Program-made: the position numbers and the translations under genes
Notes under the pieces: generated by a model
Databases searched by the model: none
What the model was told of the DNA's origin: nothing
The model's input: only the letters and a program-made list of their open reading frames with translations
Assembly (NCBI RefSeq): GCF_036884655.1
Contig: NC_088335.1
Span: 44,324,501-44,388,500, forward strand
DNA length: 64,000 nucleotides
Origin: Musa acuminata AAA Group
Lineage: Eukaryota > Streptophyta > Magnoliopsida > Zingiberales > Musaceae
Direction of reading: 5' to 3'
Shown here: one piece after another, positions 34,265 to 45,235 of the stretch
Layout: each line of letters begins with the position of its first letter
Position numbering within the stretch: the first letter of the stretch is position 1

Positions 34265-34993
34265 AAAATAATATATATCTTGATGAAATCTTGCTTGCTT
34301 TTGGGATTCCATCATGCATTATTCCTTCATGTGCTGGTTCCTAGCTAATTCATTCCATGAAATGGGAGGCTGATCTGAAGTAAATATGCAGCAATCGAGA
34401 CAGTTAAGACCGTAAGTGATCATCATGATGAAGTTTCAGCTACCAGTGCTGCTGATTCTATCTTTATCAAAGTTTTAAATCTTACATGATCGCAAACAGC
34501 TAGTGCTAAATGAAGATGTAATTTGTTCTATTTGATTTGTGCTGTTACTATTATTTGGCTGATTCATCCAGGCAGAAATGTCTGTGTTATTTTAAGATAT
34601 TGATGAATGCTAAGTTCTCTATTAATGCTTCGAACACACTTATTTGAGTTCATTGTTTTACCTTATGACAAATTTCTAATGTAACTATGTTAAAATATGA
34701 CTAATTATATCTGTGTGTTTGATGTGAAACTTAAGAATACTTGCTTCGATGCTGCCCTCAAACATAGATTTCTTCCGTTTGGACCAAATGATAAATCACT
34801 GATGTGAAGGTTTTTACTGCTTAGGGAGGTTTAGACTTGAGAAGTAGTTAGTAATAATAATCAAGCAAAGCATGAAATGAATTAAGGAACATGTGCACAT
34901 TATGTAAGATAAAGTGAGAATCAGAATATAAAAAAACCAATGTTAGGATTCATTACAGGATTAGTAGGGGGTTACTTGAAGAGTCTCACCCAA

Positions 34994-35514
34994 ATAATCT
35001 TAAAAAAAAAATAATATGACATAAATATATAATAAATAAAAATATAATCATATAAATGACATGAGGATATAAGAGTTAAGAATTTTTATTATATAGTGAT
35101 AACCTTATCATTTTATATAATAGCATAAAATATTTTAAGAATAAAAAAGATTGTACTCGCATCCCTCGTATGCGGATGCTACCAGATACAGAGAGAATAC
35201 TAAGATCGTCGATTCACTGTTCACGCGTGTTCAGATTTTTATATCTATTTTTGGACAAGAATTATGGCGGGCGAGCGTTGTACTTGAACGACTGCCAGCC
35301 ATTCAATTCTACTCAACCAAGTCCACATCACGTCCTCTTCCCGTCCTTATCCTTTTCACTAGACGCAGAGCGGTCACATGACTGGTTCAGCTTTTGCCAC
35401 GCGGCACAATTTCGACCATGTTTTCTTCGTCTGCCGTGCTCCGTCGTCATTGGCGGCCACTTGTCTGCGTCCATCAGTATGTAGTATTTATAACTGCCAT
35501 CTCCCGCCGCATCG
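34994..35514. other. Upstream region of the P450 gene
   Basis: AT-rich to about 35150, then mixed composition. A TATA-like TATTTATA at 35485-35492 lies only about 23 nt before the ATG, so it may not be the functional box. No other gene seen. Confidence 0.45.
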
Positions 35515-37415
35515 ATGGAAGCAGCAGTTCCTCTCATGGCATCTGCAACGGACTACGAAGTCGCTGCCTCGCAGCAACAGAGTGACATATTTCTCATCCT
35601 TTCTCTCATCACCGTCGTCTCTTCTGCTGCCGTCTTCTTATTGAGATGGACGAGGAGACAAGGCAGGCCACTCCTGCCCCCGGGACCCGTCGGCCTGCCG
35701 CTCCTCGGCAGCCTTCTCTCCCTCGAACCCGACCTGCATCGCTACTTCGCCCGCCTCGCCCGCGCCTACGGCCCCGACTTCAGCCTCCGTCTCGGGACCA
35801 GGCTCTACGTCGTCCTCTCCTCTCCGGCTGCCGTCCGGGAGGTGCTCAAGGACCACGATGTCATCTTCGCCAACCGTGATCCCCCGGCCTCCACCACCGT
35901 CGTCCCCAGAGCACAGCATTGTTTGCTCTGGAGCCCCCATGGCACTCTCTGGAGCACGCTCCGCAAGGTGACCGTGCGGGAGTTCATCAGCACCGGCGGC
36001 AACGAGGCGGTCCGCTCGCTGCGGCTGCGCGAGGTGCGGCGAGCCATCGCTCGCCTTCGTGCCCGCGAGGGGGAGCCGGTGGAGGTGTGGGAGCTGGTCT
36101 TCTCGACGGCACTCAACGTGTTGACGAGCATGCTGTGGGGGGGGCTGTCGGAAGACGGCGATGTGTCAATGAAGTTCCGGGCGGTGGTGGAGGGAGTCGT
36201 CGAGTTGCTGGGGGCGCCCAATGTGTCGGACTTCTTTCCGGCGCTGGCGGCGCTGGATTTGCAGGGGATGGGGAGACGGATGAAGCGGTTGTGGGATCGT
36301 TACGATGTGCTCTGGAAAAAGTTTGTGGAGGACAGTGGGAGAAGGGGTGAAGAGGATGAGGGAAAGGGTGGTAAGGCCTTCTTGCAGGTGATGGTGGAGG
36401 TTTTAGAGAGAAGAGATCAGAAGGACCCACTCACCATGGATCATGTCAAGGCACTGTTTTTGGTATTGTTTCATCTTTCCACACCTGCAACTATTGGTAA
36501 CACAAATATTCAAGCATTTTCCTTTCTGATCAACGTAGGGTAGCTCTTCTTTTCTTTTTCTTGTTTTTCTGAGTCAATTTTTATTATTATATTAACTTAA
36601 AATACTTAAATTAAAATTAATAATCATATATTTATTAGATCCTAAAAAAAAAATAAGTATGCAAGATAAATCTTCGTCGTGAAGAGCATGAATGATGTAG
36701 CTGAAGGGAAGTAATTTTCTTGAAATATATACCTGTTTCTACGAACAAATGCATGGATGATATCAATTAACTGAATCCACAGGAACTCATACTTGGTGGA
36801 ACGGACACCACTTCGACTACGATAGAGTGGGCGATGGCGGAACTGATGCGCAACCCTGACATCATGAGGAAGATCCAAGACGAGCTCGACGCAGTGGTGG
36901 GGAAGGAAAGAGCAGTGGAAGAGTCGGACGTGCCCAAGCTGGAGTACCTTCGTGCAGTCACGAAAGAGACACTCCGGTTACACCCAGTGGTTCCGCTCCT
37001 CCTTCCTCGCTCGCCGAGCTCACCTTGCACCGTGGGCGGATACACCATTCCCAAGGGCTCCAAGGTCTTAGTAAACGTTTGGATGATTCAAAGAGACGCC
37101 GCCATTTGGGGGGAGGATGCCGTGGAGTTCAGGCCGGAGAGGTTTCTGACAGCTGCAGATGACAAGTACGAGTTCCGTGGCACTAACTTCGCTTATCTGC
37201 CATTTGGATCAGGGAGGAGGATGTGTGTTGGGATCTCTCTAGCAGAAAAGATGGTGACGCACATGTTGGCTTCCTTCCTGCATTCCTTTCGCTGGCAACT
37301 TCCAGAGGGGGAGAAGCTTGAGCTCGGTGAGAGGTTTGGACTTGTGATGAAGAAGGCTGAACCACTTGTTCTTGTTCCAACCGCGAGATTTGATGATCCA
37401 GATCTCTATAGTTAA
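35515..37415 (+). CDS. CYP706: Cytochrome P450, CYP706-type
   Basis: Exon 1 is 35515-36462 (316 codons) and exon 2 is 36783-37415 (211 codons including stop), joined in phase 0 at a GTATTG donor and an AG acceptor at 36781-36782; the product has 526 residues. Visible features are an N-terminal ER anchor (residues about 24-44), the proline hinge PPGP (55-58), the I-helix GGTDTTS (321-327), the ExxR motif KETLR (377-381), FRPERF (432-437), and the heme loop FGSGRRMCVG with Cys464. The phase-0 intron just before the I-helix threonine motif is the usual A-type position. WSPHGTLWSTLRKVTVREF and the C-terminus FGLVMKKAEPLVLVP resemble CYP706 members, ER enzymes that oxidise terpenoid or phenylpropanoid compounds. 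The substrate is unknown. The gene looks intact. Its neighbours are only transposons and gene fragments, so there is no sign of a metabolic cluster. Confidence 0.9.
36463..36782 (+). other. Intron of the P450 gene
   Basis: 320-bp AT-rich GT-AG intron. The exon 1 frame runs on for 26 codons into it before a stop. Confidence 0.85.
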
Positions 37416-37778
37416 CTCAAAGTGAGAAATATTCCATGGCTTGGAATATTCAGCGTTCGATGGCACATAAAATATTGTATCTCAGTCATTGAAATATTTT
37501 GGCTGTTGTCATGTGATCCCTTGCAAACATCTCAATTATTGTCATGGGTCAATCTGGTTCCTTCGATATTAAAAAAAAATTTCCCATCTCAATATTTCAC
37601 TTTCTAACGCTTATAACGCTTATACCTGACTACAATATGTAGCCATCTCAATATCTCACTTTTAACGTTTTATCTACATGGGTGACAAGGGGAGACAATC
37701 CTGAATAACCTACTTTATATTTTTATCCACATGAGCAAATCTTTCCACATAGCTTTCATGTGGTGCTTATATACCGAA
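37416..37778. other. 3' flank of the P450 gene
   Basis: Contains a short imperfect duplication of CATCTCAATATTTCACTTT (about 37587 and 37644). No gene. It ends with CCGAA, the target site of copia C. Confidence 0.55.
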
Positions 37779-38442
37779 TGTTGGGAAGAAACCTGTTAAA
37801 GCGGAATAATTCTTTCCCTCTTTGTGTATCAAAATGGGTTCCTCATCAAAATACCAACTTGATATCCAAATGTAAATATCAACCAGCACAGCATAAACAA
37901 TAGAGAAAAAATCAATCACACAGTGAGACCAAATCTTTTAATGTGGAAAACCCAATGTGGGAAAAACCACGGGACCGTAGTCCACCTCAAACTTCCACTA
38001 TCAATAGTAATGATAACAGGTTTACAGTAGGTCTTCTCTAGAATAACTAGAGGATCAGAATAACATCAAGATCATAGATCTTGACTCAAGAATAGCATAT
38101 CTTCATCACGTGGATGGATCTCCTCGTAAGAGAATTCTAGGTCTCACAAAGTGGATATCACAGGAAAGTACTTTAGAGAGGGTAAACTGCAGATCAACAC
38201 CGTTAGGATTGTAGAGTTTGCTGCAAGGATTCTCCATATAAAATTTGGGCCAAACAGAAAACTCAGTAACCTTACTTTCTCTCTCTATTTCTCTCTCCTC
38301 TTTCCTTTGCACGCCGCATGCTGTGCGCTACAATCTGATCTATTTTCTTCACCTTCTCTCTCCTCTTTTTAATTTCTTTCATTTGCTGATTTGGGCTCAA
38401 TAGGCCCAATTGTCCAAGCCCACATATGGGCTGGACCCAACA
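37779..38442 (-). repeat. 3' LTR of copia C
   Basis: 664 bp, TGTTGGG to CCCAACA. It is about 20 bp shorter than its partner, mainly because of a deletion in the part around 38247 (GGGCCAAACAG) where the right LTR keeps a longer GATCGTC-containing text. Confidence 0.95.
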
Positions 38443-38549
38443 ATTCTCCCCCTCCAACTCATATGGTGGGTTGTACCAAGCCCGCTCTTTACCTACATGC
38501 TTCAAGCTTCTCCTTAGGCAAAGACTTTGTCAACATATCTGAACCATTC

Positions 38550-41500
38550 TCATATGGTATGCACTTTTTCCAACTGTAATTCTTTCATCTCAAGCACATC
38601 ACGAATCCAGTGATATCTCACATCAATATACTTGGATCTAGAATGGTATGTTGAATTCTTGGATAGGTGAATGACGCTCTGACTATCACAGTAAACAGTA
38701 TATACTTCCTTTTTCAAGCCCAATTCCTGTAGAAACTTTTTCATCCATAAAGCTTCCTTGCAGGCTTCAGTAATTGCTATGTATTCTGCTTCTGTGGTTG
38801 ATAGAGCAACACATTTCTGTAACTTAGACTGCCAAGAGACTGCTCCTCCTGCAAATGTCATCAAGAATCCCGAAGTGGACTTCCTGGAATCAGTATCACC
38901 TGCCATGTCTGCATCTGTGTAGCCTTCTAACATAGGTTCATCACTGCCAAAACATAAACACAACTTGGAAGTACCTTTTAGATATCTTAATATCCATTTC
39001 ACTACTGCCCAATGTTCTTTTCAAGGATTAGAGAGAAATCGGCTGACAACTCCATCTGCATGAGCTATATCTGGCCTAGTACAAACCATAGCATACATCA
39101 AACTGCATACTGCAGATGAGTAAGGCACTTTGGACATTTCTTCTTTTTCTTTCTCACTTGTAAGACATTGTTTCGAACTAAGCTTGAAATGACCTGCAAG
39201 TGGGGAACAAACTGCTTTGGCTTTACTCATGTTGAATTTTTCAAGAACCTTTTCAATGTAAGTCTCCTGAGATAACCAAATCTTCCTTTTCTTCCTATCA
39301 CGAAGAATCTTCATGCCAAGTATTTGTTTCACTGATCCCAAGTCTTTCATGGCAAAAGACTTACTTAGCTCTCTTTTAAGCTTTTCAATTTTTCCAACAT
39401 CATGGCAAACAATCAGCATATCATCAACATATAGTAGTAAAATAATAAAATCATCATCTGAAAATTTCTTCATAAACACACAATGATCAGATGTGGTTCT
39501 ATCATACCCTTGGCTCATCATAAAGGAATCAAACTTCTTGTACCACTGTCTAGGTTTGAATCCATATAAGCTTTTCCTAAGCTTACACACCATATTTTTT
39601 TTTCCCTTGACTTTGAAACCTTCTGGTTGCTCCATGTAAATTTCTTCTTCTAAATCACCATGAAGAAATGCTATTTTACATCAAGTTGCTCAACTTCTAA
39701 ATTCAAGCGGGCAGCCAAACCAAGAACAACTCGGATAGAGGACATTTTCACAACCGGAGAAAATATTTCTTCAAAGTCAATACCTTTCTTCTGACTGAAT
39801 CCTTTCACAACTAGTCGTGCCTTGTATCTCTGTTGTGAGCTATAGCTTTCAGTCTTCAATTTGTAAACCCACTTATTCTTGAGAGCTTTCTTCTCTTTAG
39901 GCAACTTTACCAAGTCATAGGTATGGTTCTCAAGCAGGGATCTCATCTCTTCTTGCATGACTTTAACCCACTCATTCTTATTCTCATGTAGAATAACTTC
40001 TTGGTAAGTTTCTGGCTTTCCCCCATCAGTAAGCATAACATACTCATGTGGAGGATATCTGGTAGAAGGTTGTCGCTCTCTAGTGGATCTTCTCAATGAA
40101 ATCTCAACTGGTGGTGGAGGTAGCTGTTCAGTTGGTTCAGCATCATCAACTGTAGGTGTATCATCACTGGTATTCTCACCACAATCTTCTTGTTCATCTC
40201 CACCATGATCATCATGAACTACAGGTGAAGGAACTGGACCCAAACTCCAAGGAATATAAACAGAGGTTTCTGGCTTCTCAATATTATCACCATCATCAAA
40301 TAATTGGTCTTCAAGAAACACAACATCTCTGCTTCTAATAATCTTCTTATTCACTAGATCCCATAATTTGTACCCAAACTCTTCATGACCATATCCCAAG
40401 AAGATACATGCTTTTGCTTTATTATCAAGCTTGGACCTCTCATCTTTGGGAATATGAACAAATGCTTTACACCCAAAGACTCTTAAATGATTATAAGATA
40501 TATCTTTTTCTCTCCATACTCTCTCTAGAAAATCACCTTGCAGAGGAACTGATGGAGAAAGATTTATCAGGTCAACTATAGTTCTCAAAGCCTCCCCCCA
40601 AAATGACTTTGGTAACTTGGCGTGAGAAAGCAGACACCTAATCCTTTCTTCAATGGTTCTGTTCATCCTTTCTGTCACACCGTTCCGTGGAGGAGTTTTA
40701 GGAACTGTTTTCTCAAGCCTGATACCATGAAACATGCAATAATTCTCAAAAGGACCCCTGTACTCGCCACCATTATCTAATCGAATACACTTTAGTTTTC
40801 TGCCAGTTTCTCTTTCAACACTGATATGAAACTCCTTGAAAGCATCGAGTACCTGGTCTTTAGATTTCAAAGCAAAAGCCCACACTTTTCTAGAATGGTC
40901 ATCAATAAAAGTAACAAAATAAAGAGCACCTCCAAGAGTTCTAGTTTGCATAGTACAAATATCAGTATGAACTAAATCAATAACATCTGATCTTCTAGAT
41001 GATGGATATGTCTGAAATGCAACTCTATGTGTTTTTCCAGCTAAGCAATGATCACAAGATTTAAGAGATGTACCTTGCAACTCTGGTAAGAATTGCTTTC
41101 TAGCAAGAGTTTGAAGTCCCTTCTCGCTGATATGTCCAAGCCTCTTATGCCAAAGATCTATACTTTCACCTTTTTGAATTGCATTAATCTCTCCTTTGTG
41201 TAGCTTAGCTTCTATGACATAAAAAGAGTTAATCTTCTTTCCTTTTGCCACAATCATAGAACCTTTAGTGAGTTTCCATTTGCTTTTACCAAAATAATGT
41301 GCAAAACCCTCATCATCAAGTCTGCTTGTAGATATCAAATTAAGACGAATATCTGGAACATGCCTTACATCTTTGAGTATCAATTTGCTCCCAATACTGG
41401 TCTCCAAGCAAATATCTCCAATACCCACAATCTTAGATGTATCATTGTTTCCCATTCTGACATTACCAAAATCACCAACAGTGTAAGATCTAAAGAAATC

Positions 41501-42427
41501 ACCATGAGAAGTGACATCTAAAGAAATCACCATGAGAAGTGACATGAAATGAAGCACCAGAGTCAATTACCCAATTACTGTCTTGAGCTATAAGGCTAAC
41601 ACAACCTTCATCACAAACAATAGTGATATTACCTTCAGCAGTAATTGTATTGGTCTCTTTCTCATTTTTCTTATTTCATTATGTTCTCGCTTCCAAAACC
41701 TACACTCTTTCTTCATGTGACCTGACCTATTACAGTGAAAACATTTGATATCTCTTCTAGACTTAGATCTCCCTCTATATCCATGTGGATTTCTACTATG
41801 ACTTCTTCCACGTCTTTCTTGTTTTTCAGTAACAAATGCACCAGAAGAAGATTCACCCTGTTCTTTCCTTCTGGCATCTTCATTTAGCAAACTGTCTTTA
41901 ACCATATCAATAGTTAGAGTTCCCTCTGGCGTGGAGTTGCAAATAGTCACCATATATGTTTCCCAACTTTCTGGTAAAGAGCTGAGAAGTAACAATCCCT
42001 GCATCTCATCATCTATATTCATTTTCATAGCAACCAACTTGTTTGCAAGACTCTGAAATAGGCTTATGTGCTCAACAATGTTACTACCATCTTTATACTT
42101 CAAATTTACAAGCCTTCTGAGGAGAGAAATTCTATTTCCCACTGACTTTTTCGCAAAGAGGTTTTCTAACCTTTGCCAAACAACATCAGCTCTGGTTTCA
42201 TCTGAAATATGCTCATGCAAGTTTATATCTATCCATCTTCTAATATAGGCAATAGCTTTTCTATGTTGAACTTTCCATTCTTCATCGTCCATAGTAGAAG
42301 GTTTATCTTTAACCTTGATAGGCTTATACAAATCTTTGCAATATAGCAAATCTTCCATCAAACGCCTCCAAGTAGAATAATTTGATGAGTTCAATTTAAT
42401 CATACCATCAGACTCCATTTCAATCAC
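38550..42427 (-). pseudogene. Copia C gag-pol, interrupted
   Basis: Gag runs 42427-41588 with zinc knuckle CFHCNRSGHMKKEC; a 1-base loss near 41680 shifts the frame before the protease (DSGAS at about 41550). 41566-39671 holds GAG-pre-integrase (LWHKRLGHISEKGLQ, then CDHCLAGKTH), the integrase core (LVHTDICTMQ, RLDNGGEYRGP) and the RT start. A 1-base loss after LEVEQLDVK (about 39676) shifts the frame. 39635-39021 has RT with LLYVDDMLIV, and 39002-38550 has RNase H with TDADMAGDTDSRKSTSGF. A 28-bp exact-type tandem duplication at 41491-41546 also disrupts the protease start. Confidence 0.9.
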
Positions 42428-42470
42428 ACAAGAAAACTAGCACCAAACAACCTGACGCTCTGATACCACT

Positions 42471-43154
42471 TGTTGGGAAAAAATCTGTTAAAGCGGAATA
42501 ATTCTTTCCCTCTTTTGTGTATCAAAATGGGTTCCTCATCAAAATACTAACTTGATATCCAAATGTAAATATCAACTAGCACAGCATAAACAATAGAGCA
42601 AAAAATCAATCACACAGTGAAACCAAATCTTTTAACGTGGAAAACCCAATGTGGGAAAAACCACGGGACCGTAGTCCACCTCAAACTTCCACTATCAATA
42701 GTAATGATAACAGGTTTACAGTAGGTCTTCTCTAGAATAACTAGAGGATCAGAATAACATCAAGATCATAGATCTTGACTCAAGAATAGCATATCTTCAT
42801 CATGTGGATGGATCTCCTCGTAAGAGAATTCTAGGTCTAACAAAGTGGATATCACAGGAAAGTACCTTAGAAAGGGTAAACTACAGATCAACACCGTTAG
42901 GATTGTAAAGTTTGCTGCAAGGATTCTCCACATAAAATTTGGGCCAAAACTGATAATGTTTGGCCACCGATCGTCAAACAGAAAACTCAATAACCTTACT
43001 TTCTCTCTCCTCTTTCCTCTGCACGCCGCACGCTGTGCGCTGCAATCTGATCTATTTTCCTCACCTTCTCTCTCCTCTTTTTAATTTCTTTCATTTGCTG
43101 ATTTGGGCTCAATAGGCCCAATTGTCCAAGCCCACATATGGGCTAGACCCAACA
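42471..43154 (-). repeat. 5' LTR of copia C
   Basis: 684 bp, partner of 37779-38442. Confidence 0.95.
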
Positions 43155-43159
43155 CCGAA

Positions 43160-43289
43160 TGATAGTTGCCCGCTAATATATTCTATTTCATTTGTCCCTC
43201 CCCTCAGTGTGCTTCAGAACTCTTGTTAAAGGGCCCAGAGTATGACATTTAATTCATTCGACACTCATTGCCATCCTACCTCTTCGTGG
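43160..43289. other. Short unique spacer right of copia C
   Basis: No gene seen before the satellite-like array begins. Confidence 0.4.
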
Positions 43290-44870
43290 TGTCAAAATGA
43301 CACACGTTAGTCGGGAAGAGGTTGGGTTTTCCCGACTCATATGTCTTGAGCACATTTCGCCTTGTGCTACCGTGACAAATTTCCCTTGGTTCGAATTGGG
43401 TTTTCCTAACTCATACGTCTTGAGCACGTTGTGTCTTATGCTTCTGTCATAGTGGATTTATTTTGGCATGGGTCGAGTTTTTTTAACACATGCCTCGGGA
43501 CACCTTTGTTGTGGTGGATTTCTCTTAGCACAGGTCAGGCTTTTCCAACTTACACGCTTTAGACGTATTTTATCCTGTGCTTCTACTGTGGTAGATTTCT
43601 CTTAGCGTGAGTCAGATTTTCTCGACTCACATGCCTTGGGCATGTTTTTCCCTATACTTTTGTTATAGCAGATTTCTCTTGGCATGGACCGGGTCTTCTT
43701 GATTCACATGACTTAGACATATCTCGCCCTACTGTCACAGACTTAGTTTTGTCCAGGATACTACACCTCTACTGTGAAGGATTTTTGTTAGTGTGGATCA
43801 TATTTTCCTAACTCATATACCTCGGGTATGTTTTGCCTTATGATTCTATCATAGCAAATTTTTCTTGGCATGGGTCGGGTTTTTTTTGAACTCCCATGCC
43901 TCGGACACATTTTTCATCGCGCTTTCATCGTGAAGGATTTTTTTTAGCATGGGTTGGGCTTTCTCCACTTACACACCTCGGGCATATTTTGCCCTATGTC
44001 TTTACCGTGATAGATTTCTCTTAGAGCGGGTCAGGTTTTCCCGACTTACACCCCTCGGACACATTTTGCCTTGTACTTTTGCTATATTATATTTCTATTG
44101 GCACGAGTCTGGTTTTCCTAACTCACATGCCTCAAGCATAATTTACTCTATGCCTCCACCATGGTGGATTTCTCTTAATGCAAATCGTATTTTTCCAACT
44201 CAAATGTCTCTAGCATATTTCGCCCTATGCCTTTGCCATGATAAATTTCTCTTAGTGGCAGATTTTTCTTGATATGGGTCGGGTTTTCCTAACTTACACC
44301 TTAGCATAATTTACTCTGTCTTCACTATGGCATATTTCTCTTGGAGCGAGTTAGGTTTTTCTGACTCACATGCCTCGATCATGTTTTATCCCGTGCTTCC
44401 ATTGTAGTAAATTTCTCTCAACACTGGTCGGGTTTTCTCGACTCGCATACCTTAGGCACATTTTCTCTTACATTGCCATGGCGAATTTTTCTTAGCTTAG
44501 GTCTAGTTTTTCTAACTCATACACATTGGGCTTTTTTTGCTATGTGCTTCCCTCATAGCAGATTTCTCTTAGTATAAGTCAGATTTTTTTGACACATATC
44601 TCAGGCATATTTTGCCCTGTGCTTTTGCTATAGTTGATTTCTCTTAGCGTGGATTATATTTTCTAGACTTATATATCTCAAGCACATTTTGCCCTGTGCC
44701 TCTATCGTGATAGATTTCTCTTGGTGCAAGTCGAGTTTTACTCACATACTTTGGGCACATTTTCCCCTAAGTCTTCGTCATAGTGGGTTTCTCTTAGCTC
44801 GGGCCAGATTTTCCCAACTCACATGCCTCGGGCATATTTTCCCCTTCGCCTCCATCATGATGGATTTCAA
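43290..44870 (+). repeat. Satellite-like array of about 77-bp units
   Basis: About 20 degenerate units, each with GGATTTCTCTTAG, a GGGTTTTCC-type block, ACTCACATGCCTCGGGCA and TTTGCCCTATGC. The motif GATTTCTCTT recurs at about 43517, 43593, 43671, 44013 and 44167, spaced by about 76-78 bp or multiples. Plus-strand open frames inside (for example 43949-44272) are by-products of the repeat. Confidence 0.85.
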
Positions 44871-45235
44871 ATCCTTTATTAATCGTATCATGCTTTGAGT
44901 CCTTCCTTTGCCATGGAGGATTTTGAGTCCTCCTACCATTATAGCGGGCTTTAAGTCCACTCTTTGCAGTGATAGATTTCAAGCTCTTCTCCTGTCATTG
45001 CGGGCTTTAAGTCCTCTCTATATCATAGTAGATTTTCAATCCTCTTTCCGTCGTGGTAGGCTTCAAGTCAACCCTCCATCGTGGTGGATTTTGAGTCATC
45101 CTTTTGTTATCGTGGGCTTCAAGTTCTCCCTTAGTTGTGACGGATTTCAGATCTTCTTTTCATTGTGGTGGGCCCTCTGATGTGGCAGATTTTGAGTCCT
45201 CCCATCGTGACGAGCTTCATATCCTCCTTCCATCG
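44870..45235 (+). repeat. Array of about 31-bp units next to the 77-bp array
   Basis: About 12 degenerate units of the type GTGGGCTTCAAGTCCTCCnTCCATC, adjoining the 77-bp array and perhaps derived from a part of its unit (GTGGATTT, CATCGTGGTGG). Confidence 0.75.

Larger units (their letters stand above)
28018..34993 (+). pseudogene. Truncated FtsH pseudogene, interrupted by copia E and a solo LTR
   Basis: 28018-28462 matches the functional FtsH gene from about 59727 (transit peptide and lumenal-domain coding, with [17 protein letters not shown]) to the FLKNPDKY region. 33025-33466 continues through the Walker A region, and 33467-33717 plus 34265-34993 match intron 1 up to about 62260. It lacks the start codon. 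About 170 bp coding the transmembrane segment and linker are lost at about 28378. About 50 bp coding Walker B (VFIDEID) are lost at about 33238. Walker A is altered (GTDKAL instead of GTGKTL). The copy includes intron sequence, so it is DNA-based, not retroposed. Confidence 0.9.
37779..43154 (-). mobile_element. Copia C: Ty1/copia retrotransposon (Tnt1/Tork-like)
   Basis: 5,376-bp minus-strand element with LTRs 37779-38442 and 42471-43154, perfect TSD CCGAA (37774-37778 and 43155-43159), a PBS (TGGTATCAGAGC on the minus strand) at 42468-42457 with a 2-nt spacer, and a polypurine tract GGAGGGGGAGAAT beside the left LTR. The family is shared with copia D. The polyprotein wording (ADMAGDTDSRKSTSGF, LLYVDDMLIV) is that of Tnt1-type elements. 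Three frameshifts or stops split the coding region, but the rest is well preserved. Confidence 0.95.

Noticed and set aside
35638..36430. Long open frames antisense to the P450 exon
   Set aside because: High GC content suppresses stop codons on all frames; the sense frame carries all P450 motifs.
43949..45180. Open frames with repeated FSRLTPLGHI-like residues
   Set aside because: They follow the satellite units and have no start context or domain.
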